A stretch of 64,000 nucleotides of DNA from Flavobacterium okayamense (GCF_019702945.1 NZ_AP024749.1:2294001-2358000); one strand, 5' to 3'; counted from the first letter of the stretch, positions 8,972 through 22,993 are shown. A program made the numbers and translations. The notes: generated from the letters alone by a model not told the origin.

Positions 8972-9661
8972 TTAGGAATTTATTTTATCATTTACTAATT
9001 GTAATACTAAATTAAATTGCTCTTCTTTTGAAAGTGTAGAATTATCAACCACAATTGCATCTTCAGCCTGAACTAATGGAGAATCGTCTCTGTGTGTATC
9101 AATATAATCTCTTTGTTGAACATTTTCTAAAACTTCTTCAAAAGTTACACGTTGTCCTTTTTCGGTTAATTCTTTAAATCTTCTCTCTGCTCGAGTTTCA
9201 GCAGAAGCAGTCATGAATATTTTTAATTCTGCATTGGGGAAAACAACTGTACCAATATCTCTTCCATCCATAACAACTCCTTTTTCTTTACCCATTTCTT
9301 GTTGTTGTTGGACTAATTTAGCACGTACTTCAGAAATTTCAGCAACCTTACTAACATTTTGAGAAACTTCTAATGTTCGAATGGCTTGTTCTACATTGGT
9401 ATCATTAAGATACATTTCGGCAAATCCTAAATCAGCATTATATTGAAACTTTAAATTAACATGATTCAAATTAGAAATAATTACTTCTTTGTCTAAATGA
9501 TTTTCGGAAACCCAATTATTTTGCATGGCATAAAATGTAACTGCTCTATACATTGCTCCTGTATCTACATAGACATATCCTAAAACATTAGCAAGTTGTT
9601 TAGCTAAGGTACTTTTACCAGTTGATGAAAACCCATCTATTGCAATTGTAATTTTTTTCAT
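8972..9661 (-). CDS. cmk: Cytidylate kinase
   Basis: 229 aa, normal for bacterial Cmk. It phosphorylates CMP and dCMP with ATP. The P-loop is GFSSTGKST (about residues 10-18); GAMYRAVT, the substrate-binding MDGRDIGTVVFP and the lid segment ETRAERRFKEL are all present. It starts 3 bases after the porQ stop, so the two are likely cotranscribed. This porQ-cmk pairing recurs in Flavobacteria. Confidence 0.96.
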   Translation of the reverse strand: MKKITIAIDGFSSTGKSTLAKQLANVLGYVYVDTGAMYRAVTFYAMQNNWVSENHLDKEVIISNLNHVNLKFQYNADLGFAEMYLNDTNVEQAIRTLEVSQNVSKVAEISEVRAKLVQQQQEMGKEKGVVMDGRDIGTVVFPNAELKIFMTASAETRAERRFKELTEKGQRVTFEEVLENVQQRDYIDTHRDDSPLVQAEDAIVVDNSTLSKEEQFNLVLQLVNDKINS

Positions 9662-9664
9662 TCT

Positions 9665-10702
9665 TTAATAACGATTATAATCTCCGTCTAAATTAATAAG
9701 TAATCCAAATAGACTTGTATTTGCCGCAGCTGTATATCTAGAATACGAATAATTAAATCGAATTCTTCCAATACGTAAACCTATTCCCGCTGATATTCCG
9801 GAGAAATTTCTTTGATCGACAATTCTTAATTCTTCTGCTCTTCTAAAATTATATCCCAAACGAATATTAAATCCTTTTTCTGGAAATAATTCTGCCCCAA
9901 TTATTACGTGACGAAGTGCATTATTTATAAAAGATACTTTTTCTTCTGTTACTTCACCATCCAAAGACTCTTCTGCTCTATTCGGATTTGAAAAAGCAAT
10001 ATTCCATTCTTGTAAATTCTCTAATGTTAAATGCCAACGAATTGGAACGTGTTCTAATAATTGTGAAATACCCGCATCTATTGACAGTGGTAACTTTTCG
10101 TTTGTATCAGCATAAGGTTTTAACTGAAAACCAATATTTCTAAACGTTAAGCCGTAGTTAATATCATTTTTATCATCAATATAAAGAAAACCTACATCAG
10201 TTGCTGCGCCCCACGAATTATAACTTTCTAAAGTTGAAGAAATCAATTTTACATTAGCCCCCATGTAGAAGTTGGTCCAAGGAACATTGTAAGCATACCC
10301 AAAAGACAAAGCCGCTTCACTTCCTGTAAAATCAGAAGTTGGATTACCTAACTCATCATACCCTTCAAAAGTCCCATAATTTACATATTGAACTCCAGCA
10401 TGAAACGTTTGCACGTGTTGATCCCAAGTGTAGGCATAAGCTGCTGTTCCATAAGAAACTTCACCATAGTAACTTCCATAATTAACAGAAAGTTGTTTAT
10501 GCATATCTATGTTTATAGTAGCTGGATTATAAATTGCTTGCATTACATCGTAATCGACAACAGTGACGGTTTTACCACCTAATGCAGCTTGTCTTGGAGA
10601 TTGTGAAAGATTTAAAAACTGATAAACATACTTCCCTCCAATTTGTGAAAAGCTAGACAGCGATAAAATAAGGAAAAAGTAAACCAGTCTTCTTTGTAGC
10701 AT
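9665..10702 (-). CDS. porQ: Type IX secretion system protein PorQ
   Basis: 345 aa with a signal peptide (LVYFFLILSLSSFSQ), then GGKYVYQFLNLSQSPRQAALGGKTV, the characteristic PorQ opening, and many alternating beta strands typical of an outer-membrane barrel ending in an aromatic-rich strand. In Porphyromonas PorQ is part of the T9SS attachment complex (with PorU, PorV and PorZ). The window also encodes several proteins with T9SS sorting domains, which could be its cargo. It is the first gene of the porQ-cmk-nupG-like run and lies after the lon terminator. Confidence 0.88.
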   Translation of the reverse strand: MLQRRLVYFFLILSLSSFSQIGGKYVYQFLNLSQSPRQAALGGKTVTVVDYDVMQAIYNPATINIDMHKQLSVNYGSYYGEVSYGTAAYAYTWDQHVQTFHAGVQYVNYGTFEGYDELGNPTSDFTGSEAALSFGYAYNVPWTNFYMGANVKLISSTLESYNSWGAATDVGFLYIDDKNDINYGLTFRNIGFQLKPYADTNEKLPLSIDAGISQLLEHVPIRWHLTLENLQEWNIAFSNPNRAEESLDGEVTEEKVSFINNALRHVIIGAELFPEKGFNIRLGYNFRRAEELRIVDQRNFSGISAGIGLRIGRIRFNYSYSRYTAAANTSLFGLLINLDGDYNRY

Positions 10703-10768
10703 TTTTTTTATTTACTATATACTAAACGCAAATGCGAAGATAAAATTATATACACATATAAAAAACAA

Positions 10769-10792
10769 AATCCGATTATTTCTAATCGGATT
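10769..10792 (-). terminator. Terminator of lon
   Basis: AATCCGATTA and TAATCGGATT form a 10-bp stem with a 4-base loop. The A-rich stretch at 10760-10770 on the plus strand gives the U tract for the minus-strand lon transcript. Confidence 0.85.
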
Positions 10793-10802
10793 AAGCTTTG
10801 AA

Positions 10803-13286
10803 TTATAATTTCTTAGCATTTTTAACTTTCTGATTTATAATTGCTATATCAATTACTTCTTTCATTGTATCAACATAATGAAACGTTAATCCTTTTAAAT
10901 ATTCCGATTTTATTTCATCAATATCACGTTTATTTTCAGAGCATAATATAATTTCTTTAATATTTGCTCTTTTTGCAGCCAAAATCTTTTCTTTGATTCC
11001 ACCAACAGGTAAAACTTTACCTCTAAGCGTAATTTCTCCTGTCATTGCCAACGATTTTTTCACACGCTTTTGTGTAAAACTAGAAACCATTGAAGTTAAC
11101 ATCGCAATACCAGCACTAGGGCCATCTTTCGGTGTAGCACCTTCAGGAACATGAATATGAATATTATGTGTTTCTAAAACTTCTGGCTTAATTCCTAAAA
11201 TTTCTGTATTCGATTTAATATATTCTAATGCAATAGTTACAGACTCTTTCATTACATTTCCTAGACTTCCCGTCATGGTCATTTTCCCATTACCTTTAGA
11301 AATGGTAGATTCGATAAATAAAATATCTCCACCTACCCTTGTCCAAGCTAATCCTGTAACAACACCAGCAGAATCATTATTTTCATATTTATCACGCTCT
11401 AATTTAGGTGCTTTTAAAACTTCTACAATATCTTCATCTGTAACTTTTACATTGTAGTCTTCTTCCATGGCAATAGACTTAGCAGCGTGACGTACCATTT
11501 GTGCTATTTTCTTTTCTAAACCACGAACACCAGATTCTCTTGTATAACCTGTTACAATTTTTTCAAGTTGTTTCTTTCCAATAGTTAAATCTTTATCAGT
11601 TAATCCGTGCTCTTTTAATTGTTTAGGCAACAAATGTTGTTTAGCAATTTCAACCTTTTCTTCAATTGTGTAACCCGACATATTTATAACTTCCATTCTG
11701 TCTAATAATGCAGGTTGAATAGTTGAAAGACTATTTGAAGTCGCTATGAACATTACTTTCGATAAATCGTAACCTAATTCAAGAAAATTATCATGAAACT
11801 CTGAATTTTGTTCAGGATCTAAAACCTCTAACAATGCAGAAGACGGATCACCATTATGACTAGATGATAATTTATCAATTTCATCTAAAACAAATACTGG
11901 GTTAGATGTCTTCGCTTTTTTTATAGATTGTAAAATTCTTCCTGGCATTGCACCAATATAAGTTTTACGATGTCCTCTAATTTCTGCTTCATCACGTAAA
12001 CCACCTAAAGACATACGAACGTATTCTCTTCCAAGTGCTTCAGCAATTGATTTTCCAATTGATGTTTTACCAACACCTGGAGGCCCGTACAAACATAAAA
12101 TTGGAGATTTCATATCATTACGTAGTTTAAGAACCGCTAAATGTTCAACAATTCGTTTCTTAACATCTTCTAAACCATAGTGAGCCTTATCTAATATTTT
12201 TTGTGCCCGTTTTAAATCGAAATTATCTTTTGTATATTCATCCCAAGGTAATTCTAAAAACAATTCTAAATAATTTCTTTGAATTCCAAAATCGGGAGAA
12301 TTTGGATTTGTTCGTTGTAATTTTGAAACTTCTTTTTCAAAATGTTGAGCTACTTTTTCATTCCATTTTTTCGTTTTGGCTTTAGCTCTCATTTCTTCAA
12401 TTTCAGCTTCATGTGAAACACCACCCAATTCTTCTTGAATAGTTTTCATTTGTTGCTGTAAGAAATACTCGCGTTGCTGTTGATCTAAATCAAAACGAAC
12501 TTTAGATTGAATGTCGTTTTTAAGCTCTAATTTTTGAAGCTCTAAATTCATGAAACGTAAAGTCTCAAGGGCTCTTTCTTTTAAGTTATTTACTGATAAA
12601 AGCTCTTGTTTCTCTTTTACCAATAAATTCATATTAGAAGAAACAAAATTTACTAAAAACGGATTACTTTCAATATTTTTAATTGCAAAAGTAGCTTCTG
12701 TTGGAATATTTGGACTTTCCTTAATAATTTCAATAGCAAGCTCTTTAATTGAATCAATTATAGTTGAAAATTCTTTATCATCTTTTTCAGGGCGGATTTC
12801 AGGAACTTCCTTAATAGTAGCTTTTAAATAAGGTTCTTCTTGTGTAAATTTATCAATTGCAAAACGTTTTTTTCCCTGAAGAATAACAGTTGTATTTCCA
12901 TCTGGCATTTTTAAAACTCGAATAATTCGAGCAACAGTTCCAATATGATAAACATCGTTAGCTGTTGGTTCTTCAACAGCTTCATCTTTTTGTGCAACAA
13001 CTCCAATTACTTTTCCTGAAGCATTGGCATCATTTATTAATTTTATAGATTTATCTCTACCTGCTGTAATAGGAATTACAACACCAGGAAATAAAACAGT
13101 ATTACGTAAAGAAAGAATAGGTAAATCATTTGGCAACGATTCATTATTCATTTCCTCTTCATCTTCGGGAGTTAATAATGGAATTAACTCTGCATCTTGA
13201 TTCATTTCTTGTAGTGACAAATTGTCAATAGTAATTATTTTTGAATTTGGCATATCGTGTTTATGGGTCATTTTGTCATTAAACAT
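10803..13286 (-). CDS. lon: ATP-dependent protease La (Lon)
   Basis: 827 aa. The N-terminal LON substrate-binding domain (about 50-250) starts LPILSLRNTVLFPGVVIP. The AAA+ module has Walker A GPPGVGKTS and Walker B VFVLDEIDK, plus the GLRDEAEIRGHRKTYIGAMPG pore segment. The C-terminal protease domain has the catalytic Ser in TPKDGPSAGIAM and Lys in LRGKVLPVGGIKEK. It degrades misfolded and regulatory proteins in the cytoplasm. The N-terminus has an acidic extension, and two other Met codons (residues 6 and 12) could be the start. TAAATTTG (minus, 13339-13346) is a possible -7 box. Confidence 0.97.
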   Translation of the reverse strand: MFNDKMTHKHDMPNSKIITIDNLSLQEMNQDAELIPLLTPEDEEEMNNESLPNDLPILSLRNTVLFPGVVIPITAGRDKSIKLINDANASGKVIGVVAQKDEAVEEPTANDVYHIGTVARIIRVLKMPDGNTTVILQGKKRFAIDKFTQEEPYLKATIKEVPEIRPEKDDKEFSTIIDSIKELAIEIIKESPNIPTEATFAIKNIESNPFLVNFVSSNMNLLVKEKQELLSVNNLKERALETLRFMNLELQKLELKNDIQSKVRFDLDQQQREYFLQQQMKTIQEELGGVSHEAEIEEMRAKAKTKKWNEKVAQHFEKEVSKLQRTNPNSPDFGIQRNYLELFLELPWDEYTKDNFDLKRAQKILDKAHYGLEDVKKRIVEHLAVLKLRNDMKSPILCLYGPPGVGKTSIGKSIAEALGREYVRMSLGGLRDEAEIRGHRKTYIGAMPGRILQSIKKAKTSNPVFVLDEIDKLSSSHNGDPSSALLEVLDPEQNSEFHDNFLELGYDLSKVMFIATSNSLSTIQPALLDRMEVINMSGYTIEEKVEIAKQHLLPKQLKEHGLTDKDLTIGKKQLEKIVTGYTRESGVRGLEKKIAQMVRHAAKSIAMEEDYNVKVTDEDIVEVLKAPKLERDKYENNDSAGVVTGLAWTRVGGDILFIESTISKGNGKMTMTGSLGNVMKESVTIALEYIKSNTEILGIKPEVLETHNIHIHVPEGATPKDGPSAGIAMLTSMVSSFTQKRVKKSLAMTGEITLRGKVLPVGGIKEKILAAKRANIKEIILCSENKRDIDEIKSEYLKGLTFHYVDTMKEVIDIAIINQKVKNAKKL

Positions 13287-13393
13287 CTAAAAATGTAAAC
13301 CTCTAATTATATATAAATAAAACATAATCAGTAGTTTACAAATTTACATAATGTATTTCTATATAACTAAGTCAAGATTTATGCCATAAAAAA

Positions 13394-13416
13394 ACCCGAA
13401 ACTATACTTCGGGCTT
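13394..13416 (-). terminator. Terminator of the two-domain lipoprotein gene
   Basis: CCCGAA and TTCGGG (longer with flanking A/T pairs) form a hairpin. The A run just before it on the plus strand is the U tract for minus-strand transcription from 14435. Confidence 0.8.
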
Positions 13417-13436
13417 TTGTGATATTATATTATATT

Positions 13437-14435
13437 TTATTGATAAATTATATCAAAACTTCCATTAGTTATTTGATAACTTCCAGAAGTCAAAAAGCTT
13501 GTAGCAGTAAACTCAAAAGTTCCAACAATGCGTTTTGAACTTGTGTTATGAGTTGTAATTGTTACTGTACCTGGATCAGCTCCAAAAATATTTCCTGTAT
13601 TATCTAAATTATACATTCCTATATTATTATTCCCTAAAGGTAAATCATCTAAAGGATATGTGCCTGGTGAAATTGTTTGATTTAAGGTTAAACTAATTGT
13701 TTCTACAGCACCTCTTCTTCCAATAAGTGATATTTGACTACCTGTTATATAACCATCAACATTTGTTGGGTTATAATCAGCACCATCAACCTTACAAAAA
13801 AAACTATTATTTCCTGGTGAAGTATTATTAGCAGTATAGCTTAAATTAAACACTCCGTTTGTGAAAACTTTTGTTTCTGTATTTGTTAAAGTACTATCAA
13901 ATCTAACTCCTGTAAATTTAAAAGTTCCAGAAATTGTATTATTTGTAGTGTTTATAGAAGAAATAACTATTTCAGCAGTATCTGTATATCCAACATAACC
14001 TGTACCACTGGCTTGTGAATTGCTCAAACTTAAAAAAGATGTTTGTCCACTACCTGGAGAATAAGTAACCGCCATTGGATTATTTGGCGATGAATTAGCC
14101 CAAGTGTATGTCCCTACTGTACCATTTGGAATTGTAATTTGAAAAAAACTACCATTTAAATGTATTCCTGTCAATGCAATATAACTCGAATTTACAATAG
14201 CTTGCGTAGTGTTTGCATTCCAAGTTTGTCCATCAAAATCTGCTTTAAAAACACTTGATCCAGAACTACCACCAGAACCTCCACCGTTCCCTCCAGAACC
14301 AGAACCTCCACCATTATTTCCACCTGAGTTATTTCCCGAATTTGACAGTAATGATGGATCTAAAGGTTCAACATCACTACATGCTGCAAAAAATAAAATT
14401 GCAAAAACAGATAAAACTAAATTTATTTTTTTCAT
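13437..14435 (-). CDS. Lipoprotein with Gly/Ser linker and duplicated beta domain, function unknown
   Basis: 332 aa. The N-terminus ends in a lipobox (ILFFAAC, Cys about residue 19), so it is lipid-anchored. A low-complexity Gly/Ser/Asn linker spans about residues 31-60. Two related beta-rich domains follow: about 62-185, starting VFKADFDGQTWNA and ending NTISGTFKFTGVRF, and about 208-330, starting FFCKVDGADYNP and ending KRIVGTFEFTATSF. The pattern resembles the DUF6252-type lipoproteins common in Flavobacteria. The function and ligand are unknown. Confidence 0.75.
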   Translation of the reverse strand: MKKINLVLSVFAILFFAACSDVEPLDPSLLSNSGNNSGGNNGGGSGSGGNGGGSGGSSGSSVFKADFDGQTWNANTTQAIVNSSYIALTGIHLNGSFFQITIPNGTVGTYTWANSSPNNPMAVTYSPGSGQTSFLSLSNSQASGTGYVGYTDTAEIVISSINTTNNTISGTFKFTGVRFDSTLTNTETKVFTNGVFNLSYTANNTSPGNNSFFCKVDGADYNPTNVDGYITGSQISLIGRRGAVETISLTLNQTISPGTYPLDDLPLGNNNIGMYNLDNTGNIFGADPGTVTITTHNTSSKRIVGTFEFTATSFLTSGSYQITNGSFDIIYQ

Positions 14436-14473
14436 TATTTATTAGATAAAGTTTTTAGAATTGTCAAATATAA

Positions 14474-15763
14474 TTATTTCTTTGGTACGCGCAATAATAA
14501 AATAATTCCTACAACGAAAAACAATGTTAAAAACACTATTGAATTTCTCATAGAACCAGTAATTTGGTCAATCATTCCATAGATTAACATTCCAATTACA
14601 ATTCCAATTTTTTCTGCAACATCATAAAAACTAAAATACGAAGTTGTATCATTAGTTTCTGGCAATAATTTTGAATACGTTGAACGAGATAATGATTGGA
14701 TTCCTCCCATTACCAACCCAACAAATCCAGCTGTTAAATAAAAATGAATAGGTTCATAAATAAAATAGGCTACTATACATATAAAAACCCATATTATATT
14801 AATTATTATCAACGATTTAATATTTCCAATTTTTTCAGACAATTTAGAGGTTAACAACGCACCAAAAATCGCTATAATCTGAATTAACAAAATACTAATT
14901 ATTAGTCCTAGCACCTTTTCACTATCGTTTTTCCAATTAATTTCTTGCTCGCCAAAATAAGTTGCAACTAGCATTACTGTTTGCACTGCCATACTATAAA
15001 CAAAAAATGCTCCTAAATATCTTTTTAAAGCAATTTTATGGAATAATTCTTTTTGAACTTTAAGTAATTCTTTAAAACCATTCAAAATTACATCTCGAGA
15101 AATCTTATCTCCTTTTTTATTACCTTTAGGTAGATAATAAAAGGAATATTGGCTAAATAGTAACCACCAAACTCCAGTCAAAACAAATGAAATTCTCATT
15201 GCTTGCAACCTTGATTCTTCTGATGAGGCAGTGAACACAAAATACAAACATATGAGAAGAAGTAAAACACTTCCTGCATATCCTAGCGAATATCCTTTTG
15301 CACTTAATTTGTCTTGTTGTTCTGAATAAGCAATATCTGGTAGATAAGAATTATAAAAAACTAAACTTCCCCAAAAACCAATTAATCCTAAATAAAAACA
15401 TAAAATTCCAAAGTAAATGTTATCAGCTGTAAACCAATACATTCCTATACAAGATAATGCTCCTAAATAACAAAAAAACTGCATAAAGCACTTCTTATTT
15501 CCCATATAATCAGCAATCCCTGATAATAATGGGGATAAAATTGCCACCGTTAAAAATGCAAATGCTGTAACAAAACTTATTAAAGCCGTATTCTTTACAT
15601 CAAATCCCAAAAAATTAATTGTAGGGTTATCCTTTGGAAATAAAAAACCATAATAAAGCGGAAAAATTGATGACGAAATTACAAGAGCATAAACAGAATT
15701 TGCCCAATCGTAAAAAGCCCATGCATTGCGAAGCTTTAAACTACCTTTTTCTAATAGAATCAT
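14474..15763 (-). CDS. UMF1-family MFS transporter (Atg22-like)
   Basis: 429 aa, about 12 membrane segments. The N-terminal LRNAWAFYDWANSVYALVISS is the hallmark of the UMF1/Atg22-like branch, whose yeast member exports amino acids from the vacuole; bacterial substrates are not established. GGIQSLSRSTYSKLLPETN, in the second half, is also typical. It follows the M48 gene on the same strand but a terminator stands between them, so it is probably transcribed separately. Confidence 0.82.
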   Translation of the reverse strand: MILLEKGSLKLRNAWAFYDWANSVYALVISSSIFPLYYGFLFPKDNPTINFLGFDVKNTALISFVTAFAFLTVAILSPLLSGIADYMGNKKCFMQFFCYLGALSCIGMYWFTADNIYFGILCFYLGLIGFWGSLVFYNSYLPDIAYSEQQDKLSAKGYSLGYAGSVLLLLICLYFVFTASSEESRLQAMRISFVLTGVWWLLFSQYSFYYLPKGNKKGDKISRDVILNGFKELLKVQKELFHKIALKRYLGAFFVYSMAVQTVMLVATYFGEQEINWKNDSEKVLGLIISILLIQIIAIFGALLTSKLSEKIGNIKSLIIINIIWVFICIVAYFIYEPIHFYLTAGFVGLVMGGIQSLSRSTYSKLLPETNDTTSYFSFYDVAEKIGIVIGMLIYGMIDQITGSMRNSIVFLTLFFVVGIILLLRVPKK

Positions 15764-15777
15764 AGTTGAAATAAAAA

Positions 15778-15797
15778 ATCCCGACTAATATCGGGAT
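15778..15797 (-). terminator. Terminator of the M48 protease gene
   Basis: AATCCCGA and TCGGGATT form an 8-bp stem around CTAATA. AAATAAAA on the plus-strand left side supplies the U tract for the minus-strand transcript. Confidence 0.82.
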
Positions 15798-15820
15798 TTG
15801 TATTTATATAGAAAACAATT

Positions 15821-16639
15821 TTACTTAAAAGTAACACCAAATTTAGCAGCTTCCGCTTTTGCTTGAGGCACTAATTCAGTTAATTTTTGAATTCTAGTTT
15901 GATTACTTGGGTGTGTACTTAAAATTTCAGGTGGAGCTTGTCCGTTAGATTGTGCAGACATTCTTTCCCAAAGTGAAACAGCATTTTCGGGATTATATCC
16001 TGCAATCGCCATTAATGTTAATCCTATCATATCGGCTTCACTTTCATGTGATCTAGAAAAAGGCAGCATACCTCCAACTTGACTACCTACCCCATAGGCT
16101 TGCATTACTAAAGCTTGAGTTTGTGGATCTTTATTACCAACAGCCACTTGCGTTCCAACAGCACCTATTTGCTGAACTAATCCAGCACTCATTCTTTGTT
16201 GACCATGATTTGCTAAAGCATGAGCAACTTCATGTCCCATTACAGCTGCAATTCCAGCATCATCTTTACAAATAGGCAAAATCCCTGTGTAGAAAACAAT
16301 TTTACCACCTGGCATACACCATGCATTTAATTCATCACTTTGTACTAATTTGTATTCCCATTCATAACCGTTTAAATAATCTGCATGACCATTTGCATTT
16401 AACCATCTTTCAGCAGCAGTCTTAATTTTCATACCAATAGTTTCAATTTTTTTTGCGTCAGATGTTCCTGTTATTACTTTATTTTCATTCAGAAACTGAT
16501 CATATTGTTGAAATGCCATTGGAAAAATTTGACTATTAGGCACCAAAGCCATAGTACTTTTACCTGTAAAAGGGTTTTTAGCACATGATAAAACCAATGC
16601 TAACATTAGCCCTAGTATAATTCTAACTTTTACATTCAT
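15821..16639 (-). CDS. M48 family zinc metalloprotease, lipoprotein
   Basis: 272 aa. A short N-terminal signal ends in VLSCAKNPFTG, a lipobox, so it is probably periplasm-facing and lipid-anchored. The zinc motif HEVAHALANHG is in mid-protein, with the third ligand Glu in SRSHESEADMIG. NPFTGKSTMALVPNSQ is shared with the BepA/LoiP-type group of M48 proteases, which act in outer-membrane quality control in Proteobacteria. The substrate here is unknown. The promoter lies at 16655-16686 and a terminator follows. Confidence 0.9.
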   Translation of the reverse strand: MNVKVRIILGLMLALVLSCAKNPFTGKSTMALVPNSQIFPMAFQQYDQFLNENKVITGTSDAKKIETIGMKIKTAAERWLNANGHADYLNGYEWEYKLVQSDELNAWCMPGGKIVFYTGILPICKDDAGIAAVMGHEVAHALANHGQQRMSAGLVQQIGAVGTQVAVGNKDPQTQALVMQAYGVGSQVGGMLPFSRSHESEADMIGLTLMAIAGYNPENAVSLWERMSAQSNGQAPPEILSTHPSNQTRIQKLTELVPQAKAEAAKFGVTFK

Positions 16640-16654
16640 AACTTATGTTTTTAA

Positions 16655-16686
16655 CAAAATTAATCAATTATATTACTAACTTCAAA
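16655..16686 (-). promoter_or_regulatory. Promoter of the M48 protease gene
   Basis: On the minus strand TTTG, 20 bases, then TAATTTTG fit the Bacteroidota consensus. The box ends about 16 bases before the start codon at 16639. Confidence 0.55.
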
Positions 16687-16761
16687 ATTTGTTCCAAAAA
16701 TTATCTTAATTACAATAAGTGTTTTTTTTGATATACTTAAATTTGAAATAAAAAATATAAA

Positions 16762-17619
16762 ATGTCAAAAAAGAAAAATATATCTTCTGATAATATTCCA
16801 AAAACAATAATATATACCGCAAAAGCACTTCAATTTATATCTACTGATTTAGCCGTAAAATTTGCTAAAAAACTTTTTACAACTCCCATAAAACATAAAC
16901 TCCCGAAAAGAGAATTAGAGATGGAAACCAATTCAATTCAAGAATTTATTAAATTACCATCATTAAGTAAAAAAATAAGAATATACCATTATGGTTGTAG
17001 TAATAAAAAGGTTTTATTAGTACATGGATGGTCAGGAAGAGGAACACAATTAGTTAAAATTGCTGAGAAATTACTTGAATTAGGTTATAGTACAATTAGT
17101 TTTGATGCACCAGCACATGGAAAATCTCCAGGAAATAGTACTTTAATGACTGAATTTATCGCAAGTATACTTGAACTGGAAAAGAAATTTGGACCATTTG
17201 AGTACATTGTTGGTCATTCCTTAGGTGGAATGTCAACATTGAACGCCATTAAACAAGGATTAAAAGTTAAAAAGGCAGTAATAATAGGTAGCGGAGATAG
17301 TGTTAACGATATTCTCCAAGATTTTGTCTCAAAATTAGAATTGAATAAGAATATAGCTATTAAAATGAGAGATTCTTTTGAAAAAGAATACCAAATGGAT
17401 ATGGAAAGCTTTTCAGCTTATGTCGCAGCAAAAGAGGTTAAAGTTCCAGTATTAGTTGTCCATGATAAACTAGATAAAGATGTTCCTTATTCTGCTTCTG
17501 AAAACATTCACAAACATTTAGAAAATAGCGAATTACTTCTGACTGAAGATTTAGGTCATCGTAAAATATTAGGAGATAAAGAAGTTATTATTAAGATAGT
17601 TGATTTTATTTCTAAATAA
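16762..17619 (+). CDS. Alpha/beta hydrolase, substrate unknown
   Basis: 285 aa. VLLVHGWSGRG forms the oxyanion-hole region, the nucleophile elbow is GHSLGGMS, the likely acid is in VHDKLDKDVPY, and the catalytic His is in DLGHRKIL near the C-terminus. No signal peptide is seen, so it is probably cytoplasmic. TAAATTTG at 16738-16745 is a plausible -7 box. It stands alone, convergent with the rRNA operon. Its reaction cannot be told from sequence. Confidence 0.82.
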   Translation: MSKKKNISSDNIPKTIIYTAKALQFISTDLAVKFAKKLFTTPIKHKLPKRELEMETNSIQEFIKLPSLSKKIRIYHYGCSNKKVLLVHGWSGRGTQLVKIAEKLLELGYSTISFDAPAHGKSPGNSTLMTEFIASILELEKKFGPFEYIVGHSLGGMSTLNAIKQGLKVKKAVIIGSGDSVNDILQDFVSKLELNKNIAIKMRDSFEKEYQMDMESFSAYVAAKEVKVPVLVVHDKLDKDVPYSASENIHKHLENSELLLTEDLGHRKILGDKEVIIKIVDFISK

Positions 17620-17673
17620 ATTAGAAGAAATTTTGATATAAACTAAAAAAATAGTCCTAATTTTTAAAAACAA

Positions 17674-17704
17674 AAAATCCCCATCATTACTGATGAGGAT
17701 TTTC
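17674..17704 (-). terminator. Terminator of the rRNA operon
   Basis: AAAATCC-CCATCA and TGATG-AGGATTTT form a hairpin just beyond the 5S 3' end. The A-rich plus-strand sequence at 17664-17676 gives a long U tract for the minus-strand transcript. Confidence 0.85.
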
Positions 17705-17709
17705 AAAAG

Positions 17710-17819
<110 letters not shown>

Positions 17820-17989
17820 GTTTTAAGTCTAAAGTTAAAAGTTACAAGTCAAAAAGTATATCTTACTTTGGACTTTTGTCTTTCGACTTTTGACTGCAAC
17901 CATGGTTGCCAATATCTTAACATACTGAGAAAAGAATCTATTTGATTCAGAAAGAAAGTGTCCCCGCCCTAAAGCGGGGAGACGCGTAC

Positions 17990-20860
<2,871 letters not shown>

Positions 20861-20930
20861 CTTATTTAGCTTTACATTATAAAATGCAAAACTGTGCTTT
20901 CTATTCTACTTATTATATTTTTTCTTTTCT

Positions 20931-20947
20931 CAATATGTCAATGAACG
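20931..20947 (-). promoter_or_regulatory. boxA-like antitermination element before 23S
   Basis: Minus strand CGTTCATTGACATATTG. It is 16 of 17 identical to the element before 16S at 22906-22922 and resembles boxA of rRNA antitermination (NusB/S10 binding). Confidence 0.55.
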
Positions 20948-20965
20948 GTTATCCTTTCGGATATG

Positions 20966-21039
20966 TGGAGAATATCGGAGTCGAACCGATGACCTCCTGC
21001 GTGCAAGGCAGGCGCTCTAGCCAGCTGAGCTAATCCCCC
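20966..21039 (-). tRNA. tRNA-Ala (TGC)
   Basis: Cloverleaf with acceptor GGGGGAT/ATTCTCC, D arm TAGCTCAGCTGG, anticodon stem CCTGC/GCAGG with loop CTTGCAC (anticodon TGC) and T loop GTTCGACTCC. CCA is not encoded. It lies in the 16S-23S spacer. Confidence 0.97.
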
Positions 21040-21125
21040 ATTCTTAAATTCAGAATTATGAATTCAGAATTACGAATTTTGAATTCTCAACTTCCAGAAT
21101 TTCCTTAAAAAAAACTCAAAAATAG

Positions 21126-21199
21126 TAGTCCCGGGCAGACTCGAACTGCCGACCCCTACATTATCAGTGTAGTACTCTAACCAGCTGAGCTACGAGACT
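21126..21199 (-). tRNA. tRNA-Ile (GAT)
   Basis: Acceptor AGTCTCG/CGGGACT, anticodon stem CTACA/TGTAG with loop CTGATAA (anticodon GAT), T arm GCAGTTCGAGTCTGC. CCA is not encoded. The 16S, Ile, Ala, 23S order is the standard spacer arrangement. Confidence 0.97.
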
Positions 21200-21285
21200 C
21201 TGTATTTTTAGCTTTTTCATTAAATTTTTGAACTAACAGCGAGAGTAAAACTCATATCCAAACAAACCATCTTATCATTTCTCTA

Positions 21286-22800
<1,515 letters not shown>

Positions 22801-22905
22801 GTAGTTTTTAAATATTGTACGATAAGTGCTAGGTTTATTTAATTTCAATTCGCCTTACTCTCTTAATTTTTACAACTTACATCTCTGTAAGTCGTGCTGT
22901 CAATC

Positions 22906-22922
22906 CAATATGTCTATGAACG
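22906..22922 (-). promoter_or_regulatory. boxA-like antitermination element in the 16S leader
   Basis: Minus strand CGTTCATAGACATATTG, 16 of 17 identical to the copy before 23S. Downstream in the leader, ACTTACA and TGTAAGT (22873-22890) form a stem-loop. Confidence 0.55.
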
Positions 22923-22955
22923 TGTCTTCTATTCTTCTCGCCTCTCTCTCGATTA

Positions 22956-22993
22956 GCGGGTGCAAAAGTACAACCTTTTTTTTATCTCGCAAA
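22956..22993 (-). promoter_or_regulatory. rRNA operon promoter P1 (proximal)
   Basis: Minus strand TTTG (22990-22993), 19 bases, TACTTTTG (22963-22970), then the GC-rich discriminator CACCCGC. This exactly fits the Bacteroidota -33/-7 architecture, with an expected leader of about 155 bases to 16S. Confidence 0.8.

Noticed and set aside
14209..14449. Pro/Glu- and His-rich frames on the plus strand
   Set aside because: They mirror the Gly/Ser linker codons of the minus-strand lipoprotein gene.
17821..17900. Simple AGT/AAAGT-like repeats in the 23S-5S spacer as a gene or regulatory array
   Set aside because: They are irregular low-complexity sequence with no coding potential or stable structure that I can support.
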